From the NCBI RefSeq assembly GCF_003268775.1, contig NZ_QLSU01000007.1:248001-312000 (forward strand): a stretch of 64,000 nt of DNA, written 5' to 3'. Shown here in pieces: positions 10,381 through 19,859 of the stretch. Under the pieces are notes generated by a model. It saw only the letters and a program-made list of their open reading frames with translations. It was not told where the DNA came from and ran no database searches. This stretch comes from Paraburkholderia unamae. GTDB lineage: Bacteria > Pseudomonadota > Gammaproteobacteria > Burkholderiales > Burkholderiaceae. The position numbers and the translations under genes are program-made. Numbering within the stretch: the first letter of the stretch is position 1; every line of letters starts with the position of its first letter.

Positions 10381-11349
10381 ATGGACACTTCCAGCATCAA
10401 CGCCCAAAGCATCTTCGACGACAACGCCACCACGCTGAAACTCAGCTGGCTGACGGGGCACGAAGGCTGGGAACGCGGCTTTTCGACGGAAACGGTGGCC
10501 ACGGCCACGGCGAGCGCGGACCTCGTCGGCCACTTGAACCTCATCCACCCGAACCGCATCCAGGTGCTCGGCGACGCCGAGATCCACTACTACCAGCGAC
10601 AGACCGACGAAGACCGCTCGCGCCACATGGCCGAGCTGATCGCGCTCGAACCGCCCTTCCTCGTGGTCGCAGACGGCATGACCGCGCCGCCCGAACTGGT
10701 GCTGCGTTGCACGCGTTCGTCCACGCCGCTCTTCACCACGCCGATGTCGGCGGCCACCGTCATCGACAGCCTGCGCCTCTACATGTCGCGCATCCTCGCG
10801 CCGCGCGCGACGCTGCACGGCGTGTTCCTCGACATTCTCGGCATGGGCGTCTTGCTCACGGGCGACTCGGGCCTCGGCAAGAGCGAACTGGGGCTGGAAC
10901 TGATCAGCCGCGGCCACGGCCTCGTGGCCGACGACGCGGTGGACTTCGTGCGCCTCGGGCCCGATTTCGTCGAAGGCCGCTGCCCGCCGCTCTTGCAGAA
11001 TCTGCTCGAAGTGCGGGGCCTGGGTCTGCTCGACATCAAGACGATCTTCGGTGAAACGGCCGTGCGCCGGAAGATGAAGCTCAAGCTCATCGTGCAACTG
11101 GTGCGCCGCCCGGACGGCGAGTTCCAGCGCCTGCCGCTGGAGAGCCAGACCGTGGACGTGCTCGGCCTGCCGATCAGCAAAGTCACGATCCAGGTGGCCG
11201 CGGGCCGCAACCTCGCCGTGCTGGTCGAGGCCGCCGTGCGCAACACGATCCTGCAACTGCGCGGCATCGACACGCTGCGCGACTTCATGGACCGCCAGCG
11301 CCTCGCCATGCAGGACCCCGACAGCCAGTTTCCCGGCAAGCTGATCTGA
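10381..11349 (+). CDS. hprK: HPr kinase/phosphorylase
   Basis: Bifunctional enzyme that phosphorylates and dephosphorylates HPr on a serine. The 322 residues have the N-terminal domain (1-130), the P-loop [15 protein letters not shown] at 161-175 and the family signature region [13 protein letters not shown]. The final residues contain the conserved [12 protein letters not shown]. In beta-proteobacteria HprK usually comes without a classical carbohydrate PTS, but here a complete GlcNAc PTS is encoded 27 kb away. It lies between ptsN and rapZ on plus, so a shared transcript is likely. Confidence 0.96.
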   Translation: MDTSSINAQSIFDDNATTLKLSWLTGHEGWERGFSTETVATATASADLVGHLNLIHPNRIQVLGDAEIHYYQRQTDEDRSRHMAELIALEPPFLVVADGMTAPPELVLRCTRSSTPLFTTPMSAATVIDSLRLYMSRILAPRATLHGVFLDILGMGVLLTGDSGLGKSELGLELISRGHGLVADDAVDFVRLGPDFVEGRCPPLLQNLLEVRGLGLLDIKTIFGETAVRRKMKLKLIVQLVRRPDGEFQRLPLESQTVDVLGLPISKVTIQVAAGRNLAVLVEAAVRNTILQLRGIDTLRDFMDRQRLAMQDPDSQFPGKLI

Positions 11350-11490
11350 CGCCGCCGCGCGCGCAAGCAGTACGCTAAGCACGACGGGCGCGCCCTGCGC
11401 GCCTGCGACGCAAGCCGCGCGGCCCGGAGAGCCGGTACAGGCGCGCGGATCGGATGCTATGATGACCCAATCGGGTTCATCGACTTTCCC

Positions 11491-12384
11491 ATGCGTATCA
11501 TCCTGATCACCGGCATCTCAGGCTCCGGCAAGTCAGTGGCGCTCAATGCGCTCGAAGACGTCGGCTACTTCTGCGTCGACAATCTGCCGCCGCGCTTTCT
11601 GCCGCAACTCGCGCAATATCTCAGCGACGATGGCTACGAGCGCCTGGCGGTCGCGATCGACGCGCGCTCGAGTTCTTCGTTCGACGACATGCCGGAGATG
11701 ATTCGCGACCTCGCGAAACGCCATGACGTGCGCGTGCTGTTTCTCAACGCGAGCACGCAGGCGCTCATCCAGCGCTTCTCGGAAACGCGACGACGCCATC
11801 CGCTCTCGGGCTCGGCCGCGCATGACGCCAACGTGGGCATGCTCAAGTCGCTGGAAGAGGCCATCGAGCACGAACGCGAGCTGGTCTCGAACCTGGCCGA
11901 ATTCGGTCACCAGGTCGATACGAGCAACCTGAGCTCGAACGCGCTGCGCCAGTGGGTGAAGGTGTTCGTGGAGGGCGAGCGCGGCTCGCTCATGCTCACG
12001 TTCGAATCGTTTGGCTTCAAGCGCGGCGTGCCGCTCGACGCGGACCTCGTGTTCGACGTACGCACGCTGCCGAATCCGCACTACGACGCCCGCCTGCGGC
12101 CGCTCACCGGGCTCGATCAGCCCGTGATCGACTTCCTCAATGCACAGCCGGCCGTCCACGAAATGATCGACGATGTCTATGGGTTCGTCGCGAAATGGCT
12201 GCCGCATTTTCGCGCGGACAACCGCAGCTATCTGACCGTCGCCATCGGCTGCACCGGCGGCCAGCACCGCTCCGTGTACATCGCCCAGACGCTCGCCACG
12301 CGCTTTGCCAGCGGGTCGAACGTTATCGTGCGTCACCGCGACGCGCCTCTCGATGTCGGAGAATCGTCGCGGCTGATCGCCTAA
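11491..12384 (+). CDS. rapZ: RNase adapter protein RapZ
   Basis: P-loop protein that in enterobacteria senses glucosamine 6-phosphate and directs RNase E to the sRNA GlmZ. In beta-proteobacteria the RNA target is not established. The 297 residues have Walker [17 protein letters not shown] at 8-23, DNLPPRFLP, and the C-terminal signature [14 protein letters not shown]. The ATG at 11491 gives [12 protein letters not shown] -10-like TATGAT at 11458-11463 sits upstream. The hprK-rapZ order with ptsN ties cell-envelope sugar control to the regulatory PTS. Confidence 0.96.
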   Translation: MRIILITGISGSGKSVALNALEDVGYFCVDNLPPRFLPQLAQYLSDDGYERLAVAIDARSSSSFDDMPEMIRDLAKRHDVRVLFLNASTQALIQRFSETRRRHPLSGSAAHDANVGMLKSLEEAIEHERELVSNLAEFGHQVDTSNLSSNALRQWVKVFVEGERGSLMLTFESFGFKRGVPLDADLVFDVRTLPNPHYDARLRPLTGLDQPVIDFLNAQPAVHEMIDDVYGFVAKWLPHFRADNRSYLTVAIGCTGGQHRSVYIAQTLATRFASGSNVIVRHRDAPLDVGESSRLIA

Positions 12385-12426
12385 CCGGCCGCGCATCGCG
12401 CGGTCCTTAACGGAAAGCGTTGCGCC

Positions 12427-13062
12427 ATGTCCTCGTCTACTGCCGTGCTTGCCGATTTGCCGCTGTTCCCGCTGCATACGGTATTGTTCCCTGGCGGCCT
12501 GCTGCCGCTCAAGATTTTCGAAGCGCGATACCTGGACATGGCGAGCGAGTGCCTGCGCGAGCACACGCCGTTCGGCGTGTGCCTGCTCAAGAGCGGCGCC
12601 GAAGTCGCGCAGCACTACGAGCCCGCGGTGCCCGAGCCGGTTGGCTGCCTCGCCGTCATCGACCAGTGCGACGCCGAGACCATCGGCATGCTGCACATCC
12701 AGACGCACGGCACGCAGCGCTTTCAACTGCTCTCGCATCGCGTGGAAGCCGACGGCCTGCTCGTGGGCATGGCCGAATTGATTCCCGAAGACATTCCGCT
12801 TGAAGGCAGCGGGCAACTCGCGAAGTTCGGCGCGTGCGCCGAGGTGCTGGAGCGGATCATCGCGACAATTCGCGAGCGCGACCCCGCAAGCCTGCCGTTC
12901 GCGGAGCCGTTCCGCTTCGACGATCCCTCATGGGTATCGAACCGTCTCGCCGAAGTGCTGCCCATTGCGCTGCGCGCGCGTCAAAAGCTGATGGAGTTGA
13001 ACGACGCCGGTGCGCGCATCGACGTCGTGCATCACTACATGCAGCAGCATCAGTTGCTTTGA
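12427..13062 (+). CDS. LON N-terminal-like substrate-binding domain protein
   Basis: Stand-alone version of the N-terminal substrate-binding domain of Lon protease, with no ATPase or protease part. The 211 residues open with the typical LPLFPLHTVLFPGGLLPLKIFE (split: LPLFPLHTVLFPGG then LLPLKIFEARYLD). Features such as FGVCLLKSG and GMLHIQTHGTQRF follow. Its function in bacteria is uncertain; it may bind misfolded proteins or act as an adapter. It starts 43 bases after rapZ and is the last housekeeping gene before the accessory insert. Confidence 0.9.
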   Translation: MSSSTAVLADLPLFPLHTVLFPGGLLPLKIFEARYLDMASECLREHTPFGVCLLKSGAEVAQHYEPAVPEPVGCLAVIDQCDAETIGMLHIQTHGTQRFQLLSHRVEADGLLVGMAELIPEDIPLEGSGQLAKFGACAEVLERIIATIRERDPASLPFAEPFRFDDPSWVSNRLAEVLPIALRARQKLMELNDAGARIDVVHHYMQQHQLL

Positions 13063-13133
13063 TGCGCTAACGGCGGCTGGATCGCGCGGTCAACCTTGCG
13101 CCTCGAGGGAGCCAATATATCCAGAATGCATAC

Positions 13134-13757
13134 TCAAGGATCCACCCAAGGTTTGGCAAGAGCAAGCGTGATGAGGTATCGCGTCTCGTCAGGGTGCTTG
13201 TCATCCTGGAAACAGGCCATCCCCAACATGATCTGGAAACGCTGACCGGCACTCCAATAGCTTACATTGGACTCACAAGCCGCCAGGTTTGCACGCCATT
13301 GCAGCGTATCGGCAATCGGTGGATCGTCCCTTACATGGATGGGTTCCCAGCCGGCTTTGACCCACTGCGCTTGCAAATCCAGTACAACCTTGAGCGCATC
13401 GTCCAGGGGTAGCGGCTCGATTTGCGGTGACATCCGCACGCTATCTACCCTCCCCTTTATGTAGCTCACTGTAAAGAAGCGGGCTAGCGGCGTGATGAAC
13501 CCATATTGAGGATCGGCGAAGCGCAGGCGCGCATCTGACTTGGGGATGGTGTACCAGATTTCGTTTGGAATAGCCGGATCAATCCTTGCGCTGGAGCGCT
13601 GACGCATGGTCTCCCAAGGCTCACCGATAACCAGGGCGATTTCCGGATTCTTCGGATAGGTCCGCTCCCACCACCGCAGGACAGCCAGTAACAGCACCGC
13701 TAATGCGAACAGGCCTAGCCCAATGCGCACCCCGCCCTTCGATACCGGCCATTTCAT
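13134..13757 (-). CDS. Membrane-anchored protein of unknown function, candidate immunity partner
   Basis: I do not recognise a named family. The 207 residues have a short basic N-terminus (MKWPVSKGG), one hydrophobic helix (about 10-28, IGLGLFALAVLLLAVLRWWE) and a probably periplasmic soluble domain. It is rich in Trp/Tyr/Pro with two cysteines in the C-terminal part (CESNVSYW and GMACFQDD). The start ATG overlaps the stop of the upstream 382-residue gene (ATGA), so the two are translationally coupled. A small single-TM protein behind a larger soluble protein resembles effector-immunity pairs of type VI secretion, but no VgrG, PAAR or Hcp is nearby, so this role is inferred. GC content is lower than in the flanking genes. 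Confidence 0.75.
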   Translation of the reverse strand: MKWPVSKGGVRIGLGLFALAVLLLAVLRWWERTYPKNPEIALVIGEPWETMRQRSSARIDPAIPNEIWYTIPKSDARLRFADPQYGFITPLARFFTVSYIKGRVDSVRMSPQIEPLPLDDALKVVLDLQAQWVKAGWEPIHVRDDPPIADTLQWRANLAACESNVSYWSAGQRFQIMLGMACFQDDKHPDETRYLITLALAKPWVDP

Positions 13758-14902
13758 CGCACACCTTGCCCCGCTGCAATATCCTGAAGGGATTGCTCAA
13801 CAAGCCTGCGATTGGCGTTATGAAGCATCTCGTCAAACCGCGCCGCAGCCTTGAGAACGAAGGGCATGCGCTGCTCGACTTGGGAGAGGTCAGCCAGGGC
13901 GCTATTGCTGAAGCCAACGGTACGTCCATCGTCGACGCGGCCACACTGGCTGGCGAGCGTCAATTCGATGACCTCAGCCACGCCGGATGGGAAGCCGGTG
14001 ACATAAGAGGCTTGGTCCGCACGCAACAACGTGATCAGTTGAGGATCGCTGTACATTGCGGGTTGCAGGATATTGATCTGCTCATGCTGAGCCAGAAATT
14101 TGACGCTTTCCGCAATTTGGCCGGAATCAATGGATTCGAAGGCCTGGAGAATCTGACGATAGTCCAGACCAAATTTCAATTTTTTTCCGATTGGCCAGAA
14201 CACCGGAGGTTTATCGGCTATTTTCTGGCGCGCGGGCAAACAAATCTTAAGCTCCTTGAGCCCACGCTTCTTGTAGAAGGCATGTAACGGAAACACGTCC
14301 AGGAACAGTGTCGTATTGCCCAAGGCCAGCATATCGTACATATGCTGGTACTGTTGCTGCGCCAGCGATAGCGGCTCGCCATCGCGGCGCACATCAATAC
14401 TTGGCACTGGATTGTTGCGGCGGGCCTGTTGGTAGTCGCGCTGCGCAGTTTCATCGACTTCGCTGACAGTGAGTAGACCGGAAATGCGCCAGCCTGGCTG
14501 CGAACTGCGTGCCATGCGCTGGGCAGCATCATGCTCAGCTTGAATCTTCTTGATCGAGTCCGCAGCGTGCAGCAGGCCGCACCCAACCTGCTTTGAGGCG
14601 AAGGCCGCAAGACCTGCCCACTGAAAGCGGGGATCGTTCAGCCAAAGTCTGGCATAAGCGGCGTTGATAGCACGGTTGCGGAGCCGGGGATCAGGAAGCA
14701 ATGTGCCACCGGGCGCCACGATGTCTTCCGCTTCTTTTTGGTATGAACGCCAGATGCACTCACAGGTGAGAACCGGCACTTCCGTGATCTTGACCTTCTG
14801 CCCGTTATCTTCGGTGAAGTAGCTCTTGCACTCTGAGAGAGGCTTTGTGTTCTTGTGCAACTCCAGGTCGTCGCAAGCGTGATCCTTGAAGCACCGTGTC
14901 AT
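13754..14902 (-). CDS. Soluble protein of unknown function, candidate effector
   Basis: Unrecognised 382-residue protein without signal peptide or membrane segment. Its N-terminal 50 residues hold five cysteines (C4, C10, C25, C47, C49, the last two as TCEC). A motif-like block YARLWLNDPRFQW and FASKQVGCGLLHA follows (about 90-120). The rest is helical and Gln/Ala-rich, with no catalytic motif I can name. I recall similar proteins under a DUF label in proteobacterial genomes, sometimes near type VI genes, but cannot verify this. The start at 14902 (MTRCFKDHAC) has a strong ribosome-binding site (GGGAGGAGACG); an upstream ATG 24 bases earlier has none. It is coupled to the membrane protein by a 4-base overlap. 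Confidence 0.8.
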   Translation of the reverse strand: MTRCFKDHACDDLELHKNTKPLSECKSYFTEDNGQKVKITEVPVLTCECIWRSYQKEAEDIVAPGGTLLPDPRLRNRAINAAYARLWLNDPRFQWAGLAAFASKQVGCGLLHAADSIKKIQAEHDAAQRMARSSQPGWRISGLLTVSEVDETAQRDYQQARRNNPVPSIDVRRDGEPLSLAQQQYQHMYDMLALGNTTLFLDVFPLHAFYKKRGLKELKICLPARQKIADKPPVFWPIGKKLKFGLDYRQILQAFESIDSGQIAESVKFLAQHEQINILQPAMYSDPQLITLLRADQASYVTGFPSGVAEVIELTLASQCGRVDDGRTVGFSNSALADLSQVEQRMPFVLKAAARFDEMLHNANRRLVEQSLQDIAAGQGVR

Positions 14903-15183
14903 CGTCTCCTCCCGAAAGAGGACCACCCTAGCAAGTCTGACTTGAGGGACATTGACGATGGACAGGAAACGCGCTTTGCCCTGTGCAAGTACTACAACGC
15001 AAACGTCCGAACGCTACGCGTGAGGTCACGCATCCCCATCTCGACCGACGAGGACGCTTCGCAACTTGCGCGTGGTGTCACGGGAACGGAAGGAGGATGC
15101 CCAGTCAGTTGGCTAAAGCCAGAAGCGCGATGCGCACCTTCTGGGTGAGCTAAACCGCCTGCATCCACCGTTGAATCACCTGG
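14903..15183. other. Intergenic boundary of the accessory insert, upstream of the unknown pair
   Basis: A 281-base non-coding segment between the pair (reading left) and the 3' end of mutY. No gene, integrase fragment, tRNA or clear direct repeat is visible. It presumably carries the promoter of the pair. Confidence 0.4.
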
Positions 15184-16317
15184 TCAAATCAGCGGCCCAC
15201 GCATCGCATCGAGCAGCTTGCGCACCGGCGCGGGCACGCCATACGCGTCGATATTGCCGAGCGACACCCATGCGGTCTGTCCATCGTTCACGTCGAGCGG
15301 CGCAGCGTCGCGTCGCAGTTCGATCACGCGCGGCTCGATATCGAGCTTGAAGTGCGTGAACGTATGCGTGAGCGGCGCGAGCGCGGAACTCGACGCCGCA
15401 CACTCCGGCGTCACACCGAAGTCGCGCGCGCGCTCGGCGAGCGCGGGTTCGTCGGCGGCCTCAGGCAAGCTCCACAGTCCGCCCCAGATGCCCGACGGCG
15501 GGCGCTTCTCCAGCATCACGGCGTCGCCGTCGAGCAGCAGGAGCATCCATGTGCGTCGCGTGGGCACGGCCTTCTTCGGACGCGCGGCTGGCAGTTCGCG
15601 CTGACGACCCGTGGTGTTCGCCACGCAGTCGGCGGCAAACGGGCAACGCGCGCAGTCGGGCTTGCCCCGGCCGCACAGCGTCGCGCCGAGGTCCATCAAG
15701 CCCTGCGTGTACGCGCTCACGTCCGCATCGCTTGCGTCGGGGCCAGGCACGAGCGACTCGGCAAGCGCCCACATCGCGTTCTCCACGCGCTTTTCGCCGG
15801 GAAAGCCTTCCACGCCGAACACGCGCGCGAGCACGCGCTTCACGTTGCCGTCGAGAATCGTCTCGCGCGCGCCGAATGCGAACGACGCGATCGCGGCCGC
15901 GGTCGAGCGGCCGATGCCGGGCAACTCCGCGAGCGCTTCGACTGTCGAGGGAAACTGGCCGCCGTGCGCGTCGGCCACCACCTGCGCGCAGCGATGCAGA
16001 TTGCGCGCGCGCGAGTAATAGCCGAGGCCGGCCCACAGCGCCATCACGTCGTCGTCGGGCGCGGCGGCGAGCGCCTCGACCGTCGGGAAGCGTTCGAGAA
16101 AGCGGGCGTAGTAAGGAATCACGGTCGCGACCTGGGTCTGCTGCAACATGATTTCCGACAGCCAGATGCGGTACGGATCACGCGTGTTCTGCCACGGCAG
16201 GTCGTGGCGGCCGTGCTCGCGCTGCCATGCGATCAGGCGCGGCGCGAAGCCGCCGAGCAGTTCCTGCGGATAGGCGCCTGCCGGAAGCGGCGTGGATTGG
16301 GACGAAGTTCGGTACAT
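15184..16317 (-). CDS. mutY: A/G-specific adenine DNA glycosylase
   Basis: Removes adenine mispaired with 8-oxoguanine (or G) in DNA; part of the GO system. The 377 residues have the catalytic glutamate helix WLSEIMLQQTQVATV (about 52-66), the helix-hairpin-helix ELPGIGRSTAAAI and the catalytic aspartate region YTQGLMDLGATLC. The [4Fe-4S] ligands are CGRGKPDCARCPFAADC. A C-terminal NUDIX-like 8-oxoG recognition domain starts around 245. It is followed upstream on the same strand by mutM, 15 bases away, so the two GO-repair enzymes are probably cotranscribed. Confidence 0.97.
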   Translation of the reverse strand: MYRTSSQSTPLPAGAYPQELLGGFAPRLIAWQREHGRHDLPWQNTRDPYRIWLSEIMLQQTQVATVIPYYARFLERFPTVEALAAAPDDDVMALWAGLGYYSRARNLHRCAQVVADAHGGQFPSTVEALAELPGIGRSTAAAIASFAFGARETILDGNVKRVLARVFGVEGFPGEKRVENAMWALAESLVPGPDASDADVSAYTQGLMDLGATLCGRGKPDCARCPFAADCVANTTGRQRELPAARPKKAVPTRRTWMLLLLDGDAVMLEKRPPSGIWGGLWSLPEAADEPALAERARDFGVTPECAASSSALAPLTHTFTHFKLDIEPRVIELRRDAAPLDVNDGQTAWVSLGNIDAYGVPAPVRKLLDAMRGPLI

Positions 16318-16332
16318 AAGGAAGCTTGCGGG

Positions 16333-17163
16333 TCAGCGCTGGCAGCGCGGACAGAAATAAGTGGAGCGCTGGCCCTGCACGATCTGTTTGATCGGCGTGC
16401 CGCACACGCGGCAGGGTTGGCCCGCGCGGTCATAAACAAAGTATTCGAGCTGAAAATAGCCACTTTCGCCGTTGCTGCCCACGAAGTCGCGCAGCGTGCT
16501 GCCGCCCTTCTCGATAGCCGAGGCGAGCACGGCGCGCACGGCGTCCGCGAGCAGTGCGTAGCGCGCGAGCGAAACGCGGCCCGCCGGAGTCGTGGGCCGG
16601 ATGCCCGCGCGAAAGAGGCTTTCGGACGCGTAGATATTGCCAACGCCCACCACGATATCGCCCGCGAGCAACGCCTGCTTGACCGCCACCTTGCGCCCGC
16701 GCGTCTCGCGAAAGAGCAGCGCGCCATCGAACGCAGGCGTGAACGGCTCGATGCCGAGCCCCGCGAGCAGCGGATGGCCTAGCACGTCGCCCGCCTCGCG
16801 CGGATGCCAGAGCACGGCGCCAAAGCGGCGCGGGTCGCGAAAGCGCAGCGTGAAGTCGTCGAAGAACCAGTCCACATGATCGTGCTTTTCGGCGGCGGGC
16901 GGCTTCGGCAGATTGCGCAGCACGCGCAGCGTGCCGGTCATGCCGAGATGCACGATGAACCAGCCCTCGTCCACCTCGAACAGCAGATATTTGCCGCGCC
17001 GCCCGACGGAGCGGATCGTGCGGCCGCGCAGCGTGCGCGCGAGCGTGGCCGGCACGGGCCAGCGCAATGAGGGGTTGCGCACCTCCACGCGCTCAACGCG
17101 GCGGCCTGCGACCCACGGTTCGATCCCTCTTCGGGTAACCTCAACTTCTGGCAACTCTGGCAT
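16333..17163 (-). CDS. mutM: Formamidopyrimidine-DNA glycosylase (Fpg)
   Basis: Excises 8-oxoguanine and formamidopyrimidines and cleaves the abasic site. The 276 residues have the catalytic N-terminus MPELPEVE (Pro2 and Glu3), the Lys-containing [22 protein letters not shown], and a C-terminal zinc finger ([11 protein letters not shown] to FCPRCQR). The length is normal. It lies upstream of mutY on minus and is divergent from the TPR protein gene, with 122 bases between the starts. Confidence 0.97.
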   Translation of the reverse strand: MPELPEVEVTRRGIEPWVAGRRVERVEVRNPSLRWPVPATLARTLRGRTIRSVGRRGKYLLFEVDEGWFIVHLGMTGTLRVLRNLPKPPAAEKHDHVDWFFDDFTLRFRDPRRFGAVLWHPREAGDVLGHPLLAGLGIEPFTPAFDGALLFRETRGRKVAVKQALLAGDIVVGVGNIYASESLFRAGIRPTTPAGRVSLARYALLADAVRAVLASAIEKGGSTLRDFVGSNGESGYFQLEYFVYDRAGQPCRVCGTPIKQIVQGQRSTYFCPRCQR

Positions 17164-17285
17164 GTCTGGCGGCCTGACACGGTCGGTAATTCGGGTTGGT
17201 CTGCAACTTGCGTAAAGGTGTGTGCGCGTTGTGCGCGTATTGTAGCCAGCGCGTTACAATCGACCGAAACATTCGACGGAATTCC

Positions 17286-19121
17286 ATGGAACTGTCTTTC
17301 GTTAAGCTGTTCGCGCAGCGTCCCACGACGCCCCGCCTGCCCGCCACCTTCGCGCGCCGCCTGATCGGCGCCGTGGTTCTCGCGGCCTGGGCGCTGACCA
17401 CGTCGAGCGCGTACGCGCAGGATCCGGCCCCCGACACGGACGACACTTCCGTCACCATGCCGGACGCTTTCGGTCCCGCCTCGCCCGACGAGAAGAAGGA
17501 TTTGCCGATCGTCCCGCTGTCGAGCCAGATCGTCTTCCAGGTGCTCGCCGCGGAAATCGCGCTGCAACGCGACCAGCCCGCGCCCGCCTTCCAGACGTAT
17601 CTCGCGCTCGCGCGCGACACGCATGACCCGCGCATGGCGCAGCGTGCAACGGAAATCGCGCTCGCCGCGCAAAGCCCGACCGACGCGCTCACGGCCGTAC
17701 AGCTCTGGCAGCAGTACGCGCCCGACTCCGAGCGCGCGGCGCAGCTCGACGCCTCGCTGCTCGTGCTCGCCGGCAAGCCCGACGACGCGCAGCCGCTGCT
17801 CGCGCGCGAGATGACGAAAGTCCCGGCCGACAGCCGCGGCCAGGCGATCCTCTCGCTGCAACTGCTGCTTTCGCGCGGCCCGAACCGCGTGGGCGGCCTG
17901 AATGTCCTCAAGACGCTGCTCAAGGACGACCTGAACCGTCCCGAGGCGCAACTCGCGATCGGCCGCCAGCAACTGCTCGCCGACGACGTGCCCGGCGCGC
18001 GCAAGTCGTTCGAGCAGGCGCTCACGCTCAAGCCCGACTACCTGCCCGCCGCGCTCATGCTCGCGCAGATGGGGCCGGAGGAGCGCGCGGAAGGCATCGC
18101 TTCGATCGAGAAGTACGTCCAGCAGAATCCGAAGTCGCGCGAAGGCAGGCTTGCGCTCGCGCAAACCTATCTTGCCGCCGACCGCCTCGACGACGCGCAA
18201 AAGCAGTTCGAGACCCTGCACAAGGACAACGCGAACGACTTGATGCCGCTCATGGCACTTGCGCTCATCAACGTGCAGCAAAAGAAGTTCGATGCCGCTC
18301 AGAAGTACCTGACGCAATACGCGCAGGTTGCCGAGAAGAATCCGGCCGCCGATCCCGGCCAGGCCTACATTTACCTCGCGCAACTGTCGGTCGAGCAGAA
18401 GGACGACGCGGGTGCGCAAAAGTGGCTCGACAAGATCCAGCCCAACAGCCAGCAGTACGTGCCGGCGCAGATCACGCGCGCGCAGATCCTCGACAAGGAA
18501 GGCAAGACCGACGAAGCGCGCCGCCAGCTCGCGAGCATCCAGGCCGACGATCCGCGCGACCAGGCGCTGATCGCGCGCACCGATGCCGCGATCCTGTTCG
18601 ACGCGAAGCGCTATCCGGAGGCCGAAGCGCGCCTTGCAAAGGCGACCGCCGACTTCCCGGACGACCCCGACCTCACCTATGACTACGCCATGGCTGCGGA
18701 AAAGACCGGCCATTACGACGTCATGGAAGCGCAGTTGCGCAAGCTCATCAAGACGCAACCCGACAATCCGCAGGCCTACAACGCGCTCGGCTATTCGCTC
18801 GCCGACCGCAACCAGCGCCTCCAGGAAGCTGACAAGCTCGTCGAGAAAGCTTCGGCGCTCGCACCGGACGACGCGTTCATCATGGACAGCGTGGGCTGGG
18901 TGAAGTACCGCCTGGGTGACAACGCCGACGCAATCAAGGTTTTGCGCAAGGCCTACACCATGCAGCCGAACGCCGAAATCGGCGCGCATCTCGGCGAAGT
19001 GCTCTGGAAGAACGGCGACCAGGACGGCGCGCGGCAGGCCTGGCGCGAGGCCCGCAAGCTTGAACCCGACAACGACACGCTCCTGAAGACGCTCAAGCGC
19101 TTCCAGGTGAACGATCTCTGA
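17286..19121 (+). CDS. Exported tetratricopeptide-repeat protein
   Basis: A 611-residue protein made of TPR repeats, probably periplasmic or outer-membrane associated, with a scaffold or assembly role that is not defined. The N-terminus has a signal peptide with hydrophobic core LIGAVVLAAWALTTSSAYA, cleaved probably before QDPAP near 45. About ten TPR-like helices follow; clear ones include PQAYNALGYSLADRN and AFIMDSVGWVKYRLGDN at the C-terminus. The start at 17286 (MELSFVKLFAQRP) places the signal peptide close to the N-terminus. Its stop overlaps the lolB start by one base, so a link to lipoprotein or envelope assembly is plausible. Confidence 0.88.
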   Translation: MELSFVKLFAQRPTTPRLPATFARRLIGAVVLAAWALTTSSAYAQDPAPDTDDTSVTMPDAFGPASPDEKKDLPIVPLSSQIVFQVLAAEIALQRDQPAPAFQTYLALARDTHDPRMAQRATEIALAAQSPTDALTAVQLWQQYAPDSERAAQLDASLLVLAGKPDDAQPLLAREMTKVPADSRGQAILSLQLLLSRGPNRVGGLNVLKTLLKDDLNRPEAQLAIGRQQLLADDVPGARKSFEQALTLKPDYLPAALMLAQMGPEERAEGIASIEKYVQQNPKSREGRLALAQTYLAADRLDDAQKQFETLHKDNANDLMPLMALALINVQQKKFDAAQKYLTQYAQVAEKNPAADPGQAYIYLAQLSVEQKDDAGAQKWLDKIQPNSQQYVPAQITRAQILDKEGKTDEARRQLASIQADDPRDQALIARTDAAILFDAKRYPEAEARLAKATADFPDDPDLTYDYAMAAEKTGHYDVMEAQLRKLIKTQPDNPQAYNALGYSLADRNQRLQEADKLVEKASALAPDDAFIMDSVGWVKYRLGDNADAIKVLRKAYTMQPNAEIGAHLGEVLWKNGDQDGARQAWREARKLEPDNDTLLKTLKRFQVNDL

Positions 19122-19783
19122 TGGCAGATTTTTTCAATACCGTTTCTCCCAAGGCCCTCCCTGCTGCGCGCGTCGCCCGGTTTGCGCGCCGCGCGTCGCT
19201 CGGCGCGGCGGCAGCCGCGCTCCTCGTGCTGGCGGGCTGCGCCACGCAGCAAGCGCCGCGCCAGCCGTCCACCTCGAACGCCACGACCTCGCTCAGCACG
19301 CAGACGAACCGCGCCTGGCATGGGCGCTTCGCCGTGCAATATGTCGACCAGAATGGCCAGCAGCGCAACGCGTACGGCAACTTCGACTGGCGCGAGACCG
19401 ACTCGACGGTCACGCTGCAACTGCTCAACCCGCTCGGCCAAACGCTCGCGCTCGTGACCTCCGCACCGGCTCAGGCCACGCTCGAACTGCCCAACCGCCC
19501 CCCGCTCACGGCCGACAACGTGAGCACGCTCATGCAGCAGGCGCTCGGCTTCGCGCTGCCCGTCGAGGGGTTGCGCTACTGGCTGCAACCGTCGGTCGCG
19601 CCCACGTCGCACGCGCGCACCACGCCCGACCCGCAAGATCCGCAGCGCCTTGCCCAGATCCAGCAAGACGGCTGGACCATCGATTACGTTGCGTACGCCG
19701 ACGCACCGGCCACGGGCGTGAAGCGCGTTAATCTCACGCGCGAAGAACCGCCGCTTCAGATCAAGCTCGTGCTCGACCAGTAA
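19121..19783 (+). CDS. lolB: Outer-membrane lipoprotein LolB
   Basis: Receives lipoproteins from LolA and inserts them into the outer membrane. The 220 residues carry a lipoprotein signal with the lipobox LVLAGC (Cys about 42). The mature part has the LolB pattern [27 protein letters not shown] (split at the two halves) and [14 protein letters not shown]. The signal has an unusually long basic N-region (about 28 residues). It overlaps the TPR gene by 1 base and precedes ispE, the conserved lolB-ispE-prs order of beta- and gamma-proteobacteria. Confidence 0.94.
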   Translation: MADFFNTVSPKALPAARVARFARRASLGAAAAALLVLAGCATQQAPRQPSTSNATTSLSTQTNRAWHGRFAVQYVDQNGQQRNAYGNFDWRETDSTVTLQLLNPLGQTLALVTSAPAQATLELPNRPPLTADNVSTLMQQALGFALPVEGLRYWLQPSVAPTSHARTTPDPQDPQRLAQIQQDGWTIDYVAYADAPATGVKRVNLTREEPPLQIKLVLDQ

Positions 19784-19859
19784 GCGGACCGGCACGCTCC
19801 AACATCAGCGTGATCTGGCCGGCGCGCGCCGGTCAGTTCCAGGCATCATTCCAGGCATC

